From Yarrowia lipolytica (lineage: Eukaryota > Ascomycota > Dipodascomycetes > Dipodascales), in the NCBI RefSeq assembly GCF_001761485.1, contig NC_090775.1, forward strand, positions 2,115,001-2,179,000: DNA of 64,000 bases. Direction: 5' to 3'. Of this stretch, positions 49,781 to 60,234 are shown piece after piece. A program made the position numbers and the translations under genes. The stretch's first letter is position 1; each line of letters opens with the position of its first letter. The notes under the pieces were generated by a model. It had not been told where the DNA came from. It saw only the letters and a program-made list of their open reading frames with translations, and did no database searches.

Positions 49781-52700
49781 GGCGGTGTGGGACTTTGTGG
49801 ATGTAGCGGTGTAGCGATGTACGGTCGTAGTTGTGGTTGAAGTGTCGGGTTTACTCTTGTGTGTATCGATTGGTATCGTCTGTGTATTGTGTGTATTGTG
49901 TGTATTGTGTGTATTGTGTGTATCAAGAGTAACTTGCACTAAGGTGGAGCAGATGAAGAAAGAAAACCTCCGTACTTACTGTAGTGTTTTATTTCATGTC
50001 CGCAGCAGTAGCTTTGTGTTTCACACCACCTCAGCTTAGACTTAACACTAACATACCATACGGGCCCAATTCACAGCCTGCGCGCACCACCGGATCATTG
50101 TCTGGAAACTCTATTGAAGATGCACCGCAGGTTTGGTGCAATATTTATTCCGGCGCCATACCCTGGGCCGCCGTGTGGGCCGCCCCAGTCGCGTTCCACG
50201 CCCCGTCGCTCGCTAAGAACCCTTACGTTATCGTAGCTCCATCCATGCTTACCCCCCTTATGTCTTCATTTTTCCCCTCATGCTAAAGTGGTGACTGAAT
50301 CTCTATTTCCTTACCTTAATCCCTTAACACCCTCGCACATTGGCTTTTTTTCCCTTGTCTGGAGCGCATCATTGGGCTGTCTATCTGATGCGGGGCGACC
50401 AATCATCTGGCCGAGTGTGCTTACCTCATCCTCCCAAACGGCCGAGAACAAAAAGGCTTGAGTGGAAATTCACAATCCCAAACTCAAAAAGAGAAAGGAA
50501 ACGAGAAAAAAAAAAATTCTCCCAAATTTTATCTGTTCAAGACTGCAGAAGCCGAGGTGGAAGGAAGCGACCCGCATGTGAGGGCATTCTTAACGGCCCC
50601 GGAGACTGGCCGGGTGTACGGGGGCCGTGTTCCCCGTTCCGCCATCCGTTTCGGGGCTGTTTTTCCGCCCACAGCAGCGCCTATTTTTGCCTTTATTTTA
50701 CCCTTCAATATCACCACGCTCCTCTTTCTATCTCGCATGTTTAGTGCTGCCCAGCCCGCAACTGGGTCATCAAACTCTTTAGAGTTGCCCGACGGAGCTT
50801 AAAAAACAGCCCACCGCAAGTGACTGGAAATAACCTTGCGAGGGAGCTCATGTGGCCCGGTCACGTGGGAGTAAAGAAGTCACACACGTGTATGGAGGTC
50901 TCAGCGGGAAAATTAGACAACAATTGCTCCACGTATACATCAATACGATAGCTCGCATACCCTTTCCCCACCCGTTTTCTGGGCACCAGTCATGTGATGC
51001 CCAAAAGCTGCATGGTGGTTCCCCTCCTCTTACAAGAGCTTGAGAAAGAGCTTGAGAAAGCGCATGACGTCACTTTTCAACATTCACCCACGCTACAGCA
51101 ATTGTCGGCCGACTTGGGTACACTATGTACTGTACTTGTAGAATGCTGTATGGGACACGCGTTAGAGTCTCCGTCTTGAGGGGTACTTTAGTCTATGATG
51201 TCATTGTCTCAAAGTTCGATATGAGTACAGTATACCGTTCAAGTGGACAAGTACAAGGTGGAGAGTAGGACTTGTATCGAACTTGTGTGTACTGTATCAC
51301 TCGTATTCGCGATCTCTTGCTGTCTGCAGAACTTGCGCTCGGTACGCCACAAGTACTCGCTCGAACATGTGAAAACATTCCTTTGACCACACTGGCGCGC
51401 TTACAGCTGTATTCGTACCATGCCTGGTCATGCCTGCTTATTGGCATAGGTAAACACGGCCCTTGAATGGGAGCAGAGTCTCACCTCAGAGGGTTGTTGA
51501 GGGGAAGTGTCTGGGAATATTATTGCTACAACGGAGCGGGGTTTTCCACGAGAATATATTGTATATGTATATTTGCGGCTTTTCAGACCCTTGAAACCAT
51601 TCTCTGACGCATCTATCACTTTTTTGAGCCCCATGTTGCTGCTGCTCCTCCATTTACTGTCGACAGAGTTTGGCGGCCTGCGTCGGAAAAGACCGTTTGA
51701 AACTAGACGGCTATAGACGCGAGGAAAAAAGGAACTTCGGGTAAACTCAGACGTCTGAGGTGCGGCTGGCTAGGCTTCGGAAATACGCGGGAATACGTGA
51801 AACATTTCTGACTCCAAGAGAGCAGAAGTTGCAGGCGATTTGGTGAGGAAACAGAAGAATTCAGAAGAATTCAGTTCAAAACACGTCCTGACGCCAATAT
51901 GGTTGCCGCTTTAGTCTTGCCACTATTATCTACGCTATTTTAGTTGGTCTCTATGACGTAATTAGATCAACCAGGTGCTACACAACCAAGTACAAGTAGC
52001 GAGAATAGTCCCACAGGAGGAAAGACCTAGTCTTGTTTCCTTGAAAACATTCTGGTGACCCAGCAACCATAGCGCCATTCACAAACAAACCCCTCGTAGG
52101 TACGATACTGTAGAAGGTGGTTCGACATGTCGGTAACTCGGTCCCCGGCATCTGAAGCCAGACGTGAAGGACAAGGAAGGATCAAGCTTGACCTTCTTAT
52201 ATAAAGTGGGCCAATCGTGTCTTGGGGTAGAGGGCTGCAGATTGTGTCTCGGATCTCCCCGGTCTAGTCTCACCAAGTTGATCTTGTGATCCACAACGGT
52301 GGCAAGAGATCCTCACGATATGTCACTGGTTAGTGGTCTCCAGGACGGTATTCGCCATCAGCAGTACAGACCACCACCATGCAAGTTTGTTTCGAGTTTT
52401 CATTCACTATGGAACACTTTCTTACAGTCAGCTAAAGTATTTTGTCTAAAAACTCCTTCACCAATATACGGAGTGAGAAAGTGAATACATCGACAGTACA
52501 TATGTTTAGGTCTCCTGGTATTTAAAAGCCCCCACGCGTGTCCCTTGACCCATCCCATCATTAACCACCGCTAGTCAATGTTTGTTTGCTTAAACAGTCT
52601 AGCCCAAGCCTGTGGCTACAACTATTGACGGTCCAGATGATTGACTAGACCAACTCGAGAACCGTGCTGTCTAGCACTATGAAAACCTCATTAGTGCTTT

Positions 52701-53040
52701 AATAATCCAGGTAGGTACTGTACCCTTGGAGGATTGCACCACCCATGTCGAAAATATTCTCCTGTCAAGGATATAAGAAGTAGGGTATTTTACAGTACAT
52801 ACAACACGAAAACTGGGTAGCGTCTCGCTTTCACGGTCGTTATTAGTCATTACTACATACTATTCAAACAATCTGTCCTTCCTGCTATGTAGCGTAGTTC
52901 GTCCTGGTACTTGTAGCTTTGAATTGCCTGCGCTTGAGTCGCTCTCGTGTGCCGTTCACAGACTCACTCCCGCCCCACCAATCCATCCATGTTAACGTAT
53001 CTATTAGCTATAATAAAGAAGTGTCGATATTCAGTGCAGA
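49781..53040. other. Longest gene-free stretch, 3.2 kb
   Basis: Lies upstream of the kinase gene and downstream of VMA6. It contains a 9-bp repeat at 49881, a relatively GC-rich block at about 50050-50240, poly-A/T runs near 50500 and two CACGTG boxes at 50862 and 50885. Tandem AGCTTGAGAA words occur near 51040. I examined both strands for exons with GTGAGT/GTAAGT donors and CTAAC acceptors and found no convincing gene. Confidence 0.5.
49881..49922. repeat. 9-bp tandem repeat (TGTGTATTG), about 4.7 copies
   Basis: Perfect tandem copies in the kinase gene leader, about 100 bp before its ATG. On the transcribed strand it reads CAATACACA repeats. Confidence 0.9.
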
Positions 53041-54410
53041 CTAAAAGACACTAATGTAGTTGTTGATTCGGTCCTTTTGATTCTGGGCAATGCACTCTGC
53101 AATCCAGGTGATATTTCGCACCTCCTGCTCTCTGGTTTTAATCCAGGCCCAGATGGTGGAGTAAGTAAACTGCTGTGTGAAGGCCATCTTGCACATGTCC
53201 ATCTCCCGCTTGTAAAAGTGGTCGGCCAGCGACTTGTTGTCCGTGGTGTCAAACACACCCTTGTAGTCAGACAGACCGTCGATGATGGCTCGGACCTGCT
53301 CCACGTCTTCAGCTCGAGACAGAGCCTCGGTTCCAACGGGGTACAACTGGCCAAACTGGGGCATAAGGGACAGTCGATCGGAGGAAGACAGACCAGAGCC
53401 AAAGGAGTTGAGGGCAATGTTGATGGATCGTCGGTCCGCCTCAAAATCGAGCAGCTGCTTCATAATCTGGTCAGAGGGGCTTGGCAAGGTCATGCTGAAG
53501 TTGTAAAAGTCCTCGAGGTAAGCCTTGTACAGCCGGTTTCGGATGATTTCAATGTTGAGCTCATCCAGCTCATGCACGCCACCCTGGAAGCAGTCCTTGA
53601 AGTAGGGGGCCAGAGGAGTGTCAACAAGCACAGTGTCGTAGAGAGATTCCACATCAGTGGCCACAGACAGAGTGGGCAGGGTGTCGAACCATCCCAGAGG
53701 GTGGCATCGCTCCAGCATCTCGGTGTTGTCTCTCTCGTGAAGAGCTCCATTGATGAGCAGAGCAACGTTATCAATCATATATCCATAGGAAATGTAGTCC
53801 ATGAACTTGGTCATGGGCTCCACGCTCTGAGCACGCACATATCGAAACTCGGCAATCAGCTTGGCCGCGGCCTTCTCCTGGATTGTCGATGTAGAGATGG
53901 GTGAGGGCACATTGGACAGAAAGTTGCCGTACTCGGTGGACGACAGTTGGGTCTTGAAGTCCTCCAGCGAGTCACACTGGGTGAGGTTGGTGTAGTTGCT
54001 GGACTTGAGCAGACCAGACTGGTAGCCTCGAACGAGAGCCTCAACGTAGCCGCTGGGTTAGTAATGGAGCGCGCGGAAACGACTGGCCGTACGACTGTAC
54101 GTCAAGAGCGAACAATAGGGGTTGGTGCGACCATGTCACTTGCTAAAGTCGAAAATGAATTAAATAACGTGGTTCATCTAGACATCCTTCAAGCCATTGA
54201 TTATCACATTAGATCTTGTGATATCACCCAGATGTCGTGATGTTCTGTTCACATATGCCACTGTGTAGGGGGCGGTGCTATAGCACTCGTCGAGCGGCCG
54301 TTTTTTTCAACCAATTCGTGCATTCCACCAATAATTGGCCTCTCCAATTCTCCGCAAGCCTCCAAAGCCTGACATACTCACTTGTTGATGTTGAAATACA
54401 AGCCCTCCAT
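53041..54410 (-). CDS. VMA6: V-type proton ATPase subunit d (Vma6), two exons
   Basis: Subunit d couples the central stalk of the vacuolar H+-ATPase to its membrane c-ring. Exon 1 is only 29 nt (54382-54410: MEGLYFNIN plus two bases). Exon 2 is 53041-54052 (GYVEALVRGYQSGLL onward). The 329-nt intron has a GTGAGT donor and a TTACTAACCCAG acceptor. Joined, the protein is 346 residues against 345 in Saccharomyces. The conserved blocks are LTQCDSLEDFKTQLSSTEYG, FMDYISYGYMIDNVALLING, RCHPLGWFDTLPTLSVATD and REQEVRNITWIAECIAQNQ. The open frame within exon 2 alone would miss the N-terminus. It converges with nothing close downstream and diverges from COG8. Confidence 0.95.
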
Positions 54411-54825
54411 TGCTGTGTAATGTCGACGAGTTACATGTGCGATTGTATGCAATAAGATCTCGGCCGGGTAACCAGGGGGGAGATTTGTAGGAAGAGGCCA
54501 ATTTTGGGCAATAAGAATGATTTTTGGATAAATCAAACTGTCTGAGCGGGTATAAAGGATCTATATGGATTTTTTACCTATAAAATAGGCACATCTCCCC
54601 ATTCATGAACGTGTTGTGGACCCTGGAAACCCCAGAAAATAAACTCCGACCGACACGTACTCACCACCATAGTTTGGTGAACATTGTCAGAAGAGCTACA
54701 GAAACACCTACAAGTACAGCATATTCAGAGACGCCAAGTCTTGGCATACTACACAAAATCGTGGATTTACACAATTGCTTCGGCTCCTCTGCATCATCGA
54801 CACTCTGCCCACATCACTATCGACA
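54411..54825. other. Divergent promoter region between VMA6 and COG8
   Basis: Short shared promoter region, including a TATAAAGG-type element near 54552. Nothing else is recognised. Confidence 0.55.
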
Positions 54826-55923
54826 ATGGATCTGCTATTCGATACCCTGACACAAGATCTGCTGCCGTCTGAAGCAGCTGTTATCAAAAACGACCCGTCT
54901 GCCGTGACATACCTCGAGACTCTGCGCCACTTGTCAGCAGGAGACGCAGGAGACGAGTTCGACAAGGAAGCCCAATATCTGGAAACATCATACAACAACA
55001 ATGTCAAAACCCTGGCTACTTTGGCTGAAGGAGGACATCGACAGTTCTTGAGTGCAGCTAAGAACCTCAGTGGATTTGAGCAGGAATACAAGTCATTTAG
55101 TGCTAGCTCGAGCAAAGCAGCTGAGCTGAAAATCGACGCGGAAATCCCTGCTCAGGGAAACCAGAGAGATACGCCAGCTCTTCTGCTACGAAACATTGAC
55201 AAGGTGAGCGAGATTCTCGAACTGCCTACTCTCACACGTGCCTGCGTGACTAATGGACTCTATTCAGAAGCCCTAGATATCGTCGGACATGCCAAGCTGC
55301 TGTCTTCTCGATACCCCAACATCAAAATCATTCAGAAGTTGCTGCAGGAGGTGCTCTCTGTGCAGTCTCTACTTGTCAACGAACTGCTCGCCCAACTAAC
55401 CAAAACCGTCAAACTGCCACAAATCATCAAAACCATTTCATATCTGAAGCGCCTACCTCCTTTCAGTGACCTGGCATCTGCAACAGAGTCAACCAGAGCA
55501 CTGCATCAGGTGTTTTTTGCCTCGCGCATTGCCTACATCAAAAGCCAATTGGCTGATATTCCCCATAAGGACGCCAGTGACAAGTACCTCAAGCGATACA
55601 TCGAGATTGTGAGAGAACACGCCTTTGCAACCATCACAAACTTCCGTCTGACATTCACGGACTCTGGTAACGAGTCTGCTGGCGAATTCCTCCGATGCAT
55701 TGTTCTCCAGCTGAGTCAGCAGCTCGATGAGCACTTACCCAACCTCAACGAGACACAAACCGCCAACATTTGGCTGCAGTTGGCATACTGCTCTCAGTCA
55801 ATGGGTAGAGTGGGGGGAGAGTTTGGTCAGGTGCTCGTGGGATTGGTAAAGGACGAGAACGCAGAGAAGGAATGGTCTGCAGCGGTTGAAAAGCAGAAGG
55901 AGATTTCTATTAGCATTGCCTAA
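54826..55923 (+). CDS. COG8: Conserved oligomeric Golgi complex subunit 8 (Cog8/Dor1)
   Basis: Cog8 belongs to the COG tether that returns Golgi enzymes in retrograde vesicles. The 365-residue product shows the Dor1 signatures: PSAVTYLETLRHLSAGD, LLLRNIDKVSEILELPTLTR, ACVTNGLYSEALDIVGH and KTISYLKRLPPFSD, with alpha-helical repeats throughout. It is much shorter than the roughly 610-residue Cog8 of Saccharomyces or human, ending soon after the Dor1 core. No further exon with good splice signals is evident downstream. The ATG at 54826 gives MDLLFDTLTQDLLPS. Confidence 0.88.
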   Translation: MDLLFDTLTQDLLPSEAAVIKNDPSAVTYLETLRHLSAGDAGDEFDKEAQYLETSYNNNVKTLATLAEGGHRQFLSAAKNLSGFEQEYKSFSASSSKAAELKIDAEIPAQGNQRDTPALLLRNIDKVSEILELPTLTRACVTNGLYSEALDIVGHAKLLSSRYPNIKIIQKLLQEVLSVQSLLVNELLAQLTKTVKLPQIIKTISYLKRLPPFSDLASATESTRALHQVFFASRIAYIKSQLADIPHKDASDKYLKRYIEIVREHAFATITNFRLTFTDSGNESAGEFLRCIVLQLSQQLDEHLPNLNETQTANIWLQLAYCSQSMGRVGGEFGQVLVGLVKDENAEKEWSAAVEKQKEISISIA

Positions 55924-57887
55924 AGAACGGGGACAAGCGTACCTACAAGAATACATTTAGCATATCATGTGTACGAAGAGGTGGGGAAAGGGCTGGTGTA
56001 TGTGACCCGTGCCTATTCGAGTAATCAGACAGACTTGGAACTTCTACACCGTGTTACAGGACATACTGCAGAGGGTGAGCCAGCAGAGTGCTCCGGTAAT
56101 GAGGCTGGAAGAGCAGCTGACGAGTGGTATAGAAAGGAGGTGTCTGGCACTTCAAACCAATCACTTCAAGCATTCAGTCACTAAAACGTAAATGGACACT
56201 TGTACTGCAAATTTTCCAGATCATGCTTCTTGTGGATATTCTATTGTGTGAACTGTGCTCGACTACTAACACAGCAAAAACGAGTGCATGATAACTGAGG
56301 CGATTCTGTAGAAGTGACCCGTTGGTTGTATCCCGGATACTATTCGCGCATCTGTCTATAGTAAATAATTCTACAAACAACAGTTCCTCGTAGGATTCTT
56401 ACTCTCTTCCCAAGCAGGGTACTTTGTAGATGGTTGGTCTTGATCTTCCTTCATCTCTGGGCTGCTCATTCTCGCCGTCTCCAACAGCAACCTCACATAA
56501 TACTTGCAACATCCATTCATCCGATTTCTCGTTTAAACCTCCTTCAGTCGCGTCGACTTTCCATCTCTTCATTACAGCCCCCCTGGGTGGTTATGCCAAG
56601 CCTGTGGGCACAAGAGAATGGTGCGATGCATTTTGGTACAGTACACTAGAGATTTGGGCCAGTCTGAAGGTGGCCATTAAGTCGATTTGCACGTGCTTTC
56701 GGTCGTTTTTTGTAGTCAAACTTGCTAGGAACGTTCATGTTGGTGTTTGCACCACGCATCATCAAAATTTAGGAGGTCATTCACACTCCATTCACCATTA
56801 GATGCTGTCTGTTGGTTTCCTTTTTTTTGCGCTGTTCTCAAACAGGGTTTCTGCTCTAAACTCTCGCCAAACCCTAACTAACTCTGCCATCAACGAGCAG
56901 TAGTGTCGAGAATGCTAAAAAGATTATTTGTGTGCCAAAAAACACATTTTATTAGTTCTAGAATGTGTGTGCCTCTTTTGCACTAATTTTTATCTCTTTA
57001 CCCTATATATAGCCCCCACAGGCTTGCTTCAAAACTTCGCTGCAACGTGGATTCCCAAAGTAGGTTTTTGAATCTGCATGTACCCCGAACATCCCCCGAT
57101 ATTCGAGCGTCTGTGATACCGTAACAGGCTGGCGTTTCTGCAAGGCTGTTACTTTGGAAGCGTATCAATGCGGGGTACATACGCACAGCCTCGCAGGTCT
57201 CGGCTTTTGTGCCACAAGGGCAATTTGCAGCCTTGCAATTTGTTCCTACCTCGAGGGCTTTTGAGTTTGCTTGGGTTCTTCAGTACATCCATCTTAAGAG
57301 TGGTCTATTCAGATATCTATGAAAAGTAGAGTAACGAAGAGTTGATAGTCATATTCACCATATTTTTCTGGTCAGATTAATGTCTTCAGGGTTTTTCTAG
57401 CTCCACTTTTCACCCTGTGGTATCACTCTAAAGCCGCTAACACCGAACAATGGTTCAGGGCAAAAAACGGCGTGATGACGAGGGGTAAATTTCGTTGTGT
57501 AATACGGTCGGCAAGTTTGCGGCTTCAAAAATACCCTGCTCGTTAAGTCGACTTTAGTCATATCAAGTGGCTGAGTCATTATGGCTAACCAGGAGTAATG
57601 GATGAACTTGTGGTTGTATTGCACGTGTATGACCACTCCATCACCCAGCCTTCCATACAGCTGGATACAGAACCTGGGGAAAGCATGAATCTATTTTGGA
57701 CTCGAAAATCGAAAAGTCGAACAGTTGCCATATTCACTTGCTGTACAAAAGCGCCTACTGCTCATTGTCCTGCAGTCTCAGGAGGATGCACGTGTAGCGG
57801 TATCGCCTGGATGTTGGTGACTGAATAGAATATATAAGACAGGTGATATACGCACCATCAAACACACACATACACACACACAATCAC
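55924..57887. other. Intergenic region upstream of the GPR1-family transporter
   Basis: Nearly 2 kb with no recognised gene. A 123-codon frame at 56430 lacks family similarity and good codon use. It contains a CCCTAACTAA word near 56872, CACGTG boxes near 57621 and 57788, and a TATA box at 57831. Confidence 0.55.
57831..57838 (+). promoter_or_regulatory. TATA box of the GPR1-family gene
   Basis: TATATAAG 57 bp before the ATG at 57888, followed by a CACACA-rich leader. Confidence 0.65.
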
Positions 57888-58769
57888 ATGTCTCACACTG
57901 TTGATCTCGAACACGGATACAGCCTGAATCACCAGGTGTCGCATCGATCAAAGACCCAGGCTATTGACGAAGAAGCTGTTGCTTCTTCCAACGCCTCCAA
58001 CATCCAGGGTCTCACTGGTGATGAGTGCTCTGACATCAAGTTGGCCAAGGTCGAGACCTCAGGCACCAATGGCGAGTACATTCACATTGCCGGGGTCAAG
58101 TATCACAAGGACGATTTTATGAGCGCATTTGGAGGAACTCTTAACCCTGGTTCTGCTCCTATTCCTTCTCGGCGGTTTGCAAACGCCGCTCCCATTGGGC
58201 TTTTCTCCTTCTCTATTACATGTTTCATTCTGGGTATGTGTCTTGTTAACGCTCGAGGAGTCCATGCCCCCAATGTCATGGTTGGATGTGCTATTTTCGG
58301 AGGGGGTCTAGTTGAGTTTGTTGCTGGAATCTGGGAAATTGTTGCAGAGAATACCTTTGCCGCCACCGTCTTCCTTTGTTTCTCGTGTTTCTGGTGGTCC
58401 TGGTCTCTGCTGCATCTGCCGATTGGAATCGAAAAGTACTACGAGACAGCCGACGAGTTTTCGCAGGCCGTGGGTCTCTTCCTCATGGGCTGGTTCATCT
58501 TTGCCATTCTCATGACTCTGTGTACGGTAAAAGCTACAGTAGCCTTCTTTCTGCTCTTCTGTTCCCTTGACCTGGCGATCATCTTTCTCGCATCGGGCCA
58601 CTTTCTCAACAACCCCAAGCTCGTCCAGGCAGGAGGCGGTTTCTGCATTTCAACCGGTCTCTTGGGTTGTTACAATGGCTTTGGAGGTGTGGCCACTCCT
58701 CAGTCTACCTTCACCTGGATCATTCCCCGAGCAATCATGATGCCAGGAGCTCACAAGAAGGATTACTAA
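57888..58769 (+). CDS. GPR1/FUN34/YaaH (AceTr) family acetate/ammonium-type transporter
   Basis: Members such as Yarrowia Gpr1 and Saccharomyces Ady2 are plasma-membrane proteins linked to acetate uptake or acetic-acid tolerance. The 293-residue product has a hydrophilic N-terminus of about 75 residues, then the family motif as NAAPIGLFSFSITCF. The prototype is NPAPLGL, so Pro is replaced by Ala. Six membrane helices follow, including the signature FGGGLVEFVAGIWEIVAENT in helices 2-3 and a final NGFGGVATPQSTFTWI. Yarrowia has several paralogues; this is one of them but I cannot say it is GPR1 itself. The ATG at 57888 follows a (CA)n leader. Confidence 0.92.
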   Translation: MSHTVDLEHGYSLNHQVSHRSKTQAIDEEAVASSNASNIQGLTGDECSDIKLAKVETSGTNGEYIHIAGVKYHKDDFMSAFGGTLNPGSAPIPSRRFANAAPIGLFSFSITCFILGMCLVNARGVHAPNVMVGCAIFGGGLVEFVAGIWEIVAENTFAATVFLCFSCFWWSWSLLHLPIGIEKYYETADEFSQAVGLFLMGWFIFAILMTLCTVKATVAFFLLFCSLDLAIIFLASGHFLNNPKLVQAGGGFCISTGLLGCYNGFGGVATPQSTFTWIIPRAIMMPGAHKKDY

Positions 58770-60234
58770 TTGCATGTATATAATATAATCGTTTGAGAAT
58801 TTACAATAATAAAACACTACTAGTACAAGTACAAGTACAACATATCATACTTGCAAACATACATTCAGTCAACTTGGCTCAGAAAAACTTACAAGATGAC
58901 TTAAGTTGCTCAACATTTTCCAACCGTAGACCAGGGAAACAAAACAATGACCTCATCACTTGAAACTGTGACTGTCACCCTGCTTTTACACTTACTCGTT
59001 GAGCTTGAGCACGAATTTTCGCCTTGAGCTATACCACTTGCCAATATGAGCTACAACACTTGTAAATATACTAGGAATCAATAATTAAAGCCTTTACTTG
59101 GATGCTATGCTCCTTGGAGAAGCAATTTTCGAACTCAGCAGATCCATTCTTCGCATGAGGGTTGTCGTATATACAGTCGCATACTGACATCTTCAGCACC
59201 ATAAATGGACATGGTATTATGGATTGGAAAGTTAAGAGAGAGAAGATGAATCATTAGTTGTAACTCCAGAATCCATACAACGTGAAAAATTACAGTCTGT
59301 CCTCTCTCTAATACTCCGCAACAGTGTGGTATAACAATTTTTATATTTTAATGACCCATTACAGCTATGTACGTACTGTACCTACTTGTAGTAATCCTGT
59401 TATTGACGCGCTCTAATAAATCATATACATGATAATTGTTTCGGGGTGCGTTTCGGTGAGTTCTGGTGAGTTTGAGGCTGCCAAACTCGCTCTTGTCATG
59501 GTCACTTGGTAGTCTTTTCTATTCTAGAGAATGGTTTTTTTGTTTTTTTGTTTGTTTGTTTTTTTTCTCAGCTACTTGAGGGCTAAAGACCCGTTATGCC
59601 CACAAATCGGATTCAGATTGGGTTGTTCGGACCAGCGAGCGTATGGCATTCGTATTCGCTTGTTCAGGTAATATTTCTGACTCATCTCTTCACCGAATTT
59701 TTTCCCTTTATTCTATAATTCATTAAAAAATTCATTCTTTTTTCTCTTGTTTTAAAAAATTCTAACAATTCATCTTTTTTTTTTCCTTTTTTTTCTTTTA
59801 TTCTAATGATTCATTACAGCTATATACCTAGTAAGCCGGGTTGTTGGCGTTCAATAAACGACTTATGACTAAGCATGTGTTTCCTAACATAATCAACTTT
59901 TTTTTGCTATTCAACTTTCGGTATCCTGGCCGGCGCGGTCTAAAGGCGCCAGGTTAAGGCTAATATCTTAACCGAATTTCCCTGGTCTCTTTCGGAGGCG
60001 TGAGTTTCGAATCTCAACGGAATATCATTTTTTTGCACGCCTTGCTTTTTTGAGGGAGGGGATTCCTCGATTGGATCGGTCCTCTCACGTTCTACACACT
60101 GCCCTGACTAACCCAGTGTTCTTTCACAGGTACATAGCGCCGAGTCTAATAATACTCTTTATCCTTTCAAATCATATATTGTTGTCCGCCTCTGGCCTCT
60201 GGCCATCAGCTTCCGTCTCTACTCCGTTCGCTAT
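58770..60234. other. Convergent intergenic region with a tRNA-Leu-like locus
   Basis: 1.46 kb between two converging genes. It holds TACAAGTACAAG repeats at 58821 and a 7-bp hairpin GAGTTTG/CAAACTC at 59468-59488. Long T-rich runs span 59540-59800, a tRNA-Leu-like element lies at 59920, and a telomere-repeat-like word CCCTGACTAACCC lies at 60102. Confidence 0.55.
59920..60022 (+). tRNA. tRNA-Leu (AAG)-like gene with short intron, possibly decayed
   Basis: An A-box-like TGGCCGGCGCGGTC, the anticodon stem pair CCAGG/CCTGG and a type II variable arm (CTCTTTCGGAG) are present. A B-box-like GTTTCGAATC and a T7 run at 60028-60034 follow. The anticodon reads AAG (Leu). About 20 nt lie between the anticodon and its 3' stem, including TCTTAACC, which can pair with GGTTAAG as yeast tRNA introns do. 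Odd points: extra bases in the D-loop and T-arm, and an acceptor stem (GGTATCC against GGAATAT) that no longer pairs well. It may therefore be a tRNA pseudogene. Confidence 0.55.

Noticed and set aside
50458-50802. 114-codon open frame in the long gene-free stretch
   Set aside because: Begins without an ATG-supported start context and covers poly-A and GC-rich intergenic DNA; no family match.
56430-56801. 123-codon open frame with an ATG
   Set aside because: No domain, Ser/His-rich translation of a promoter-like region, and weak codon bias.
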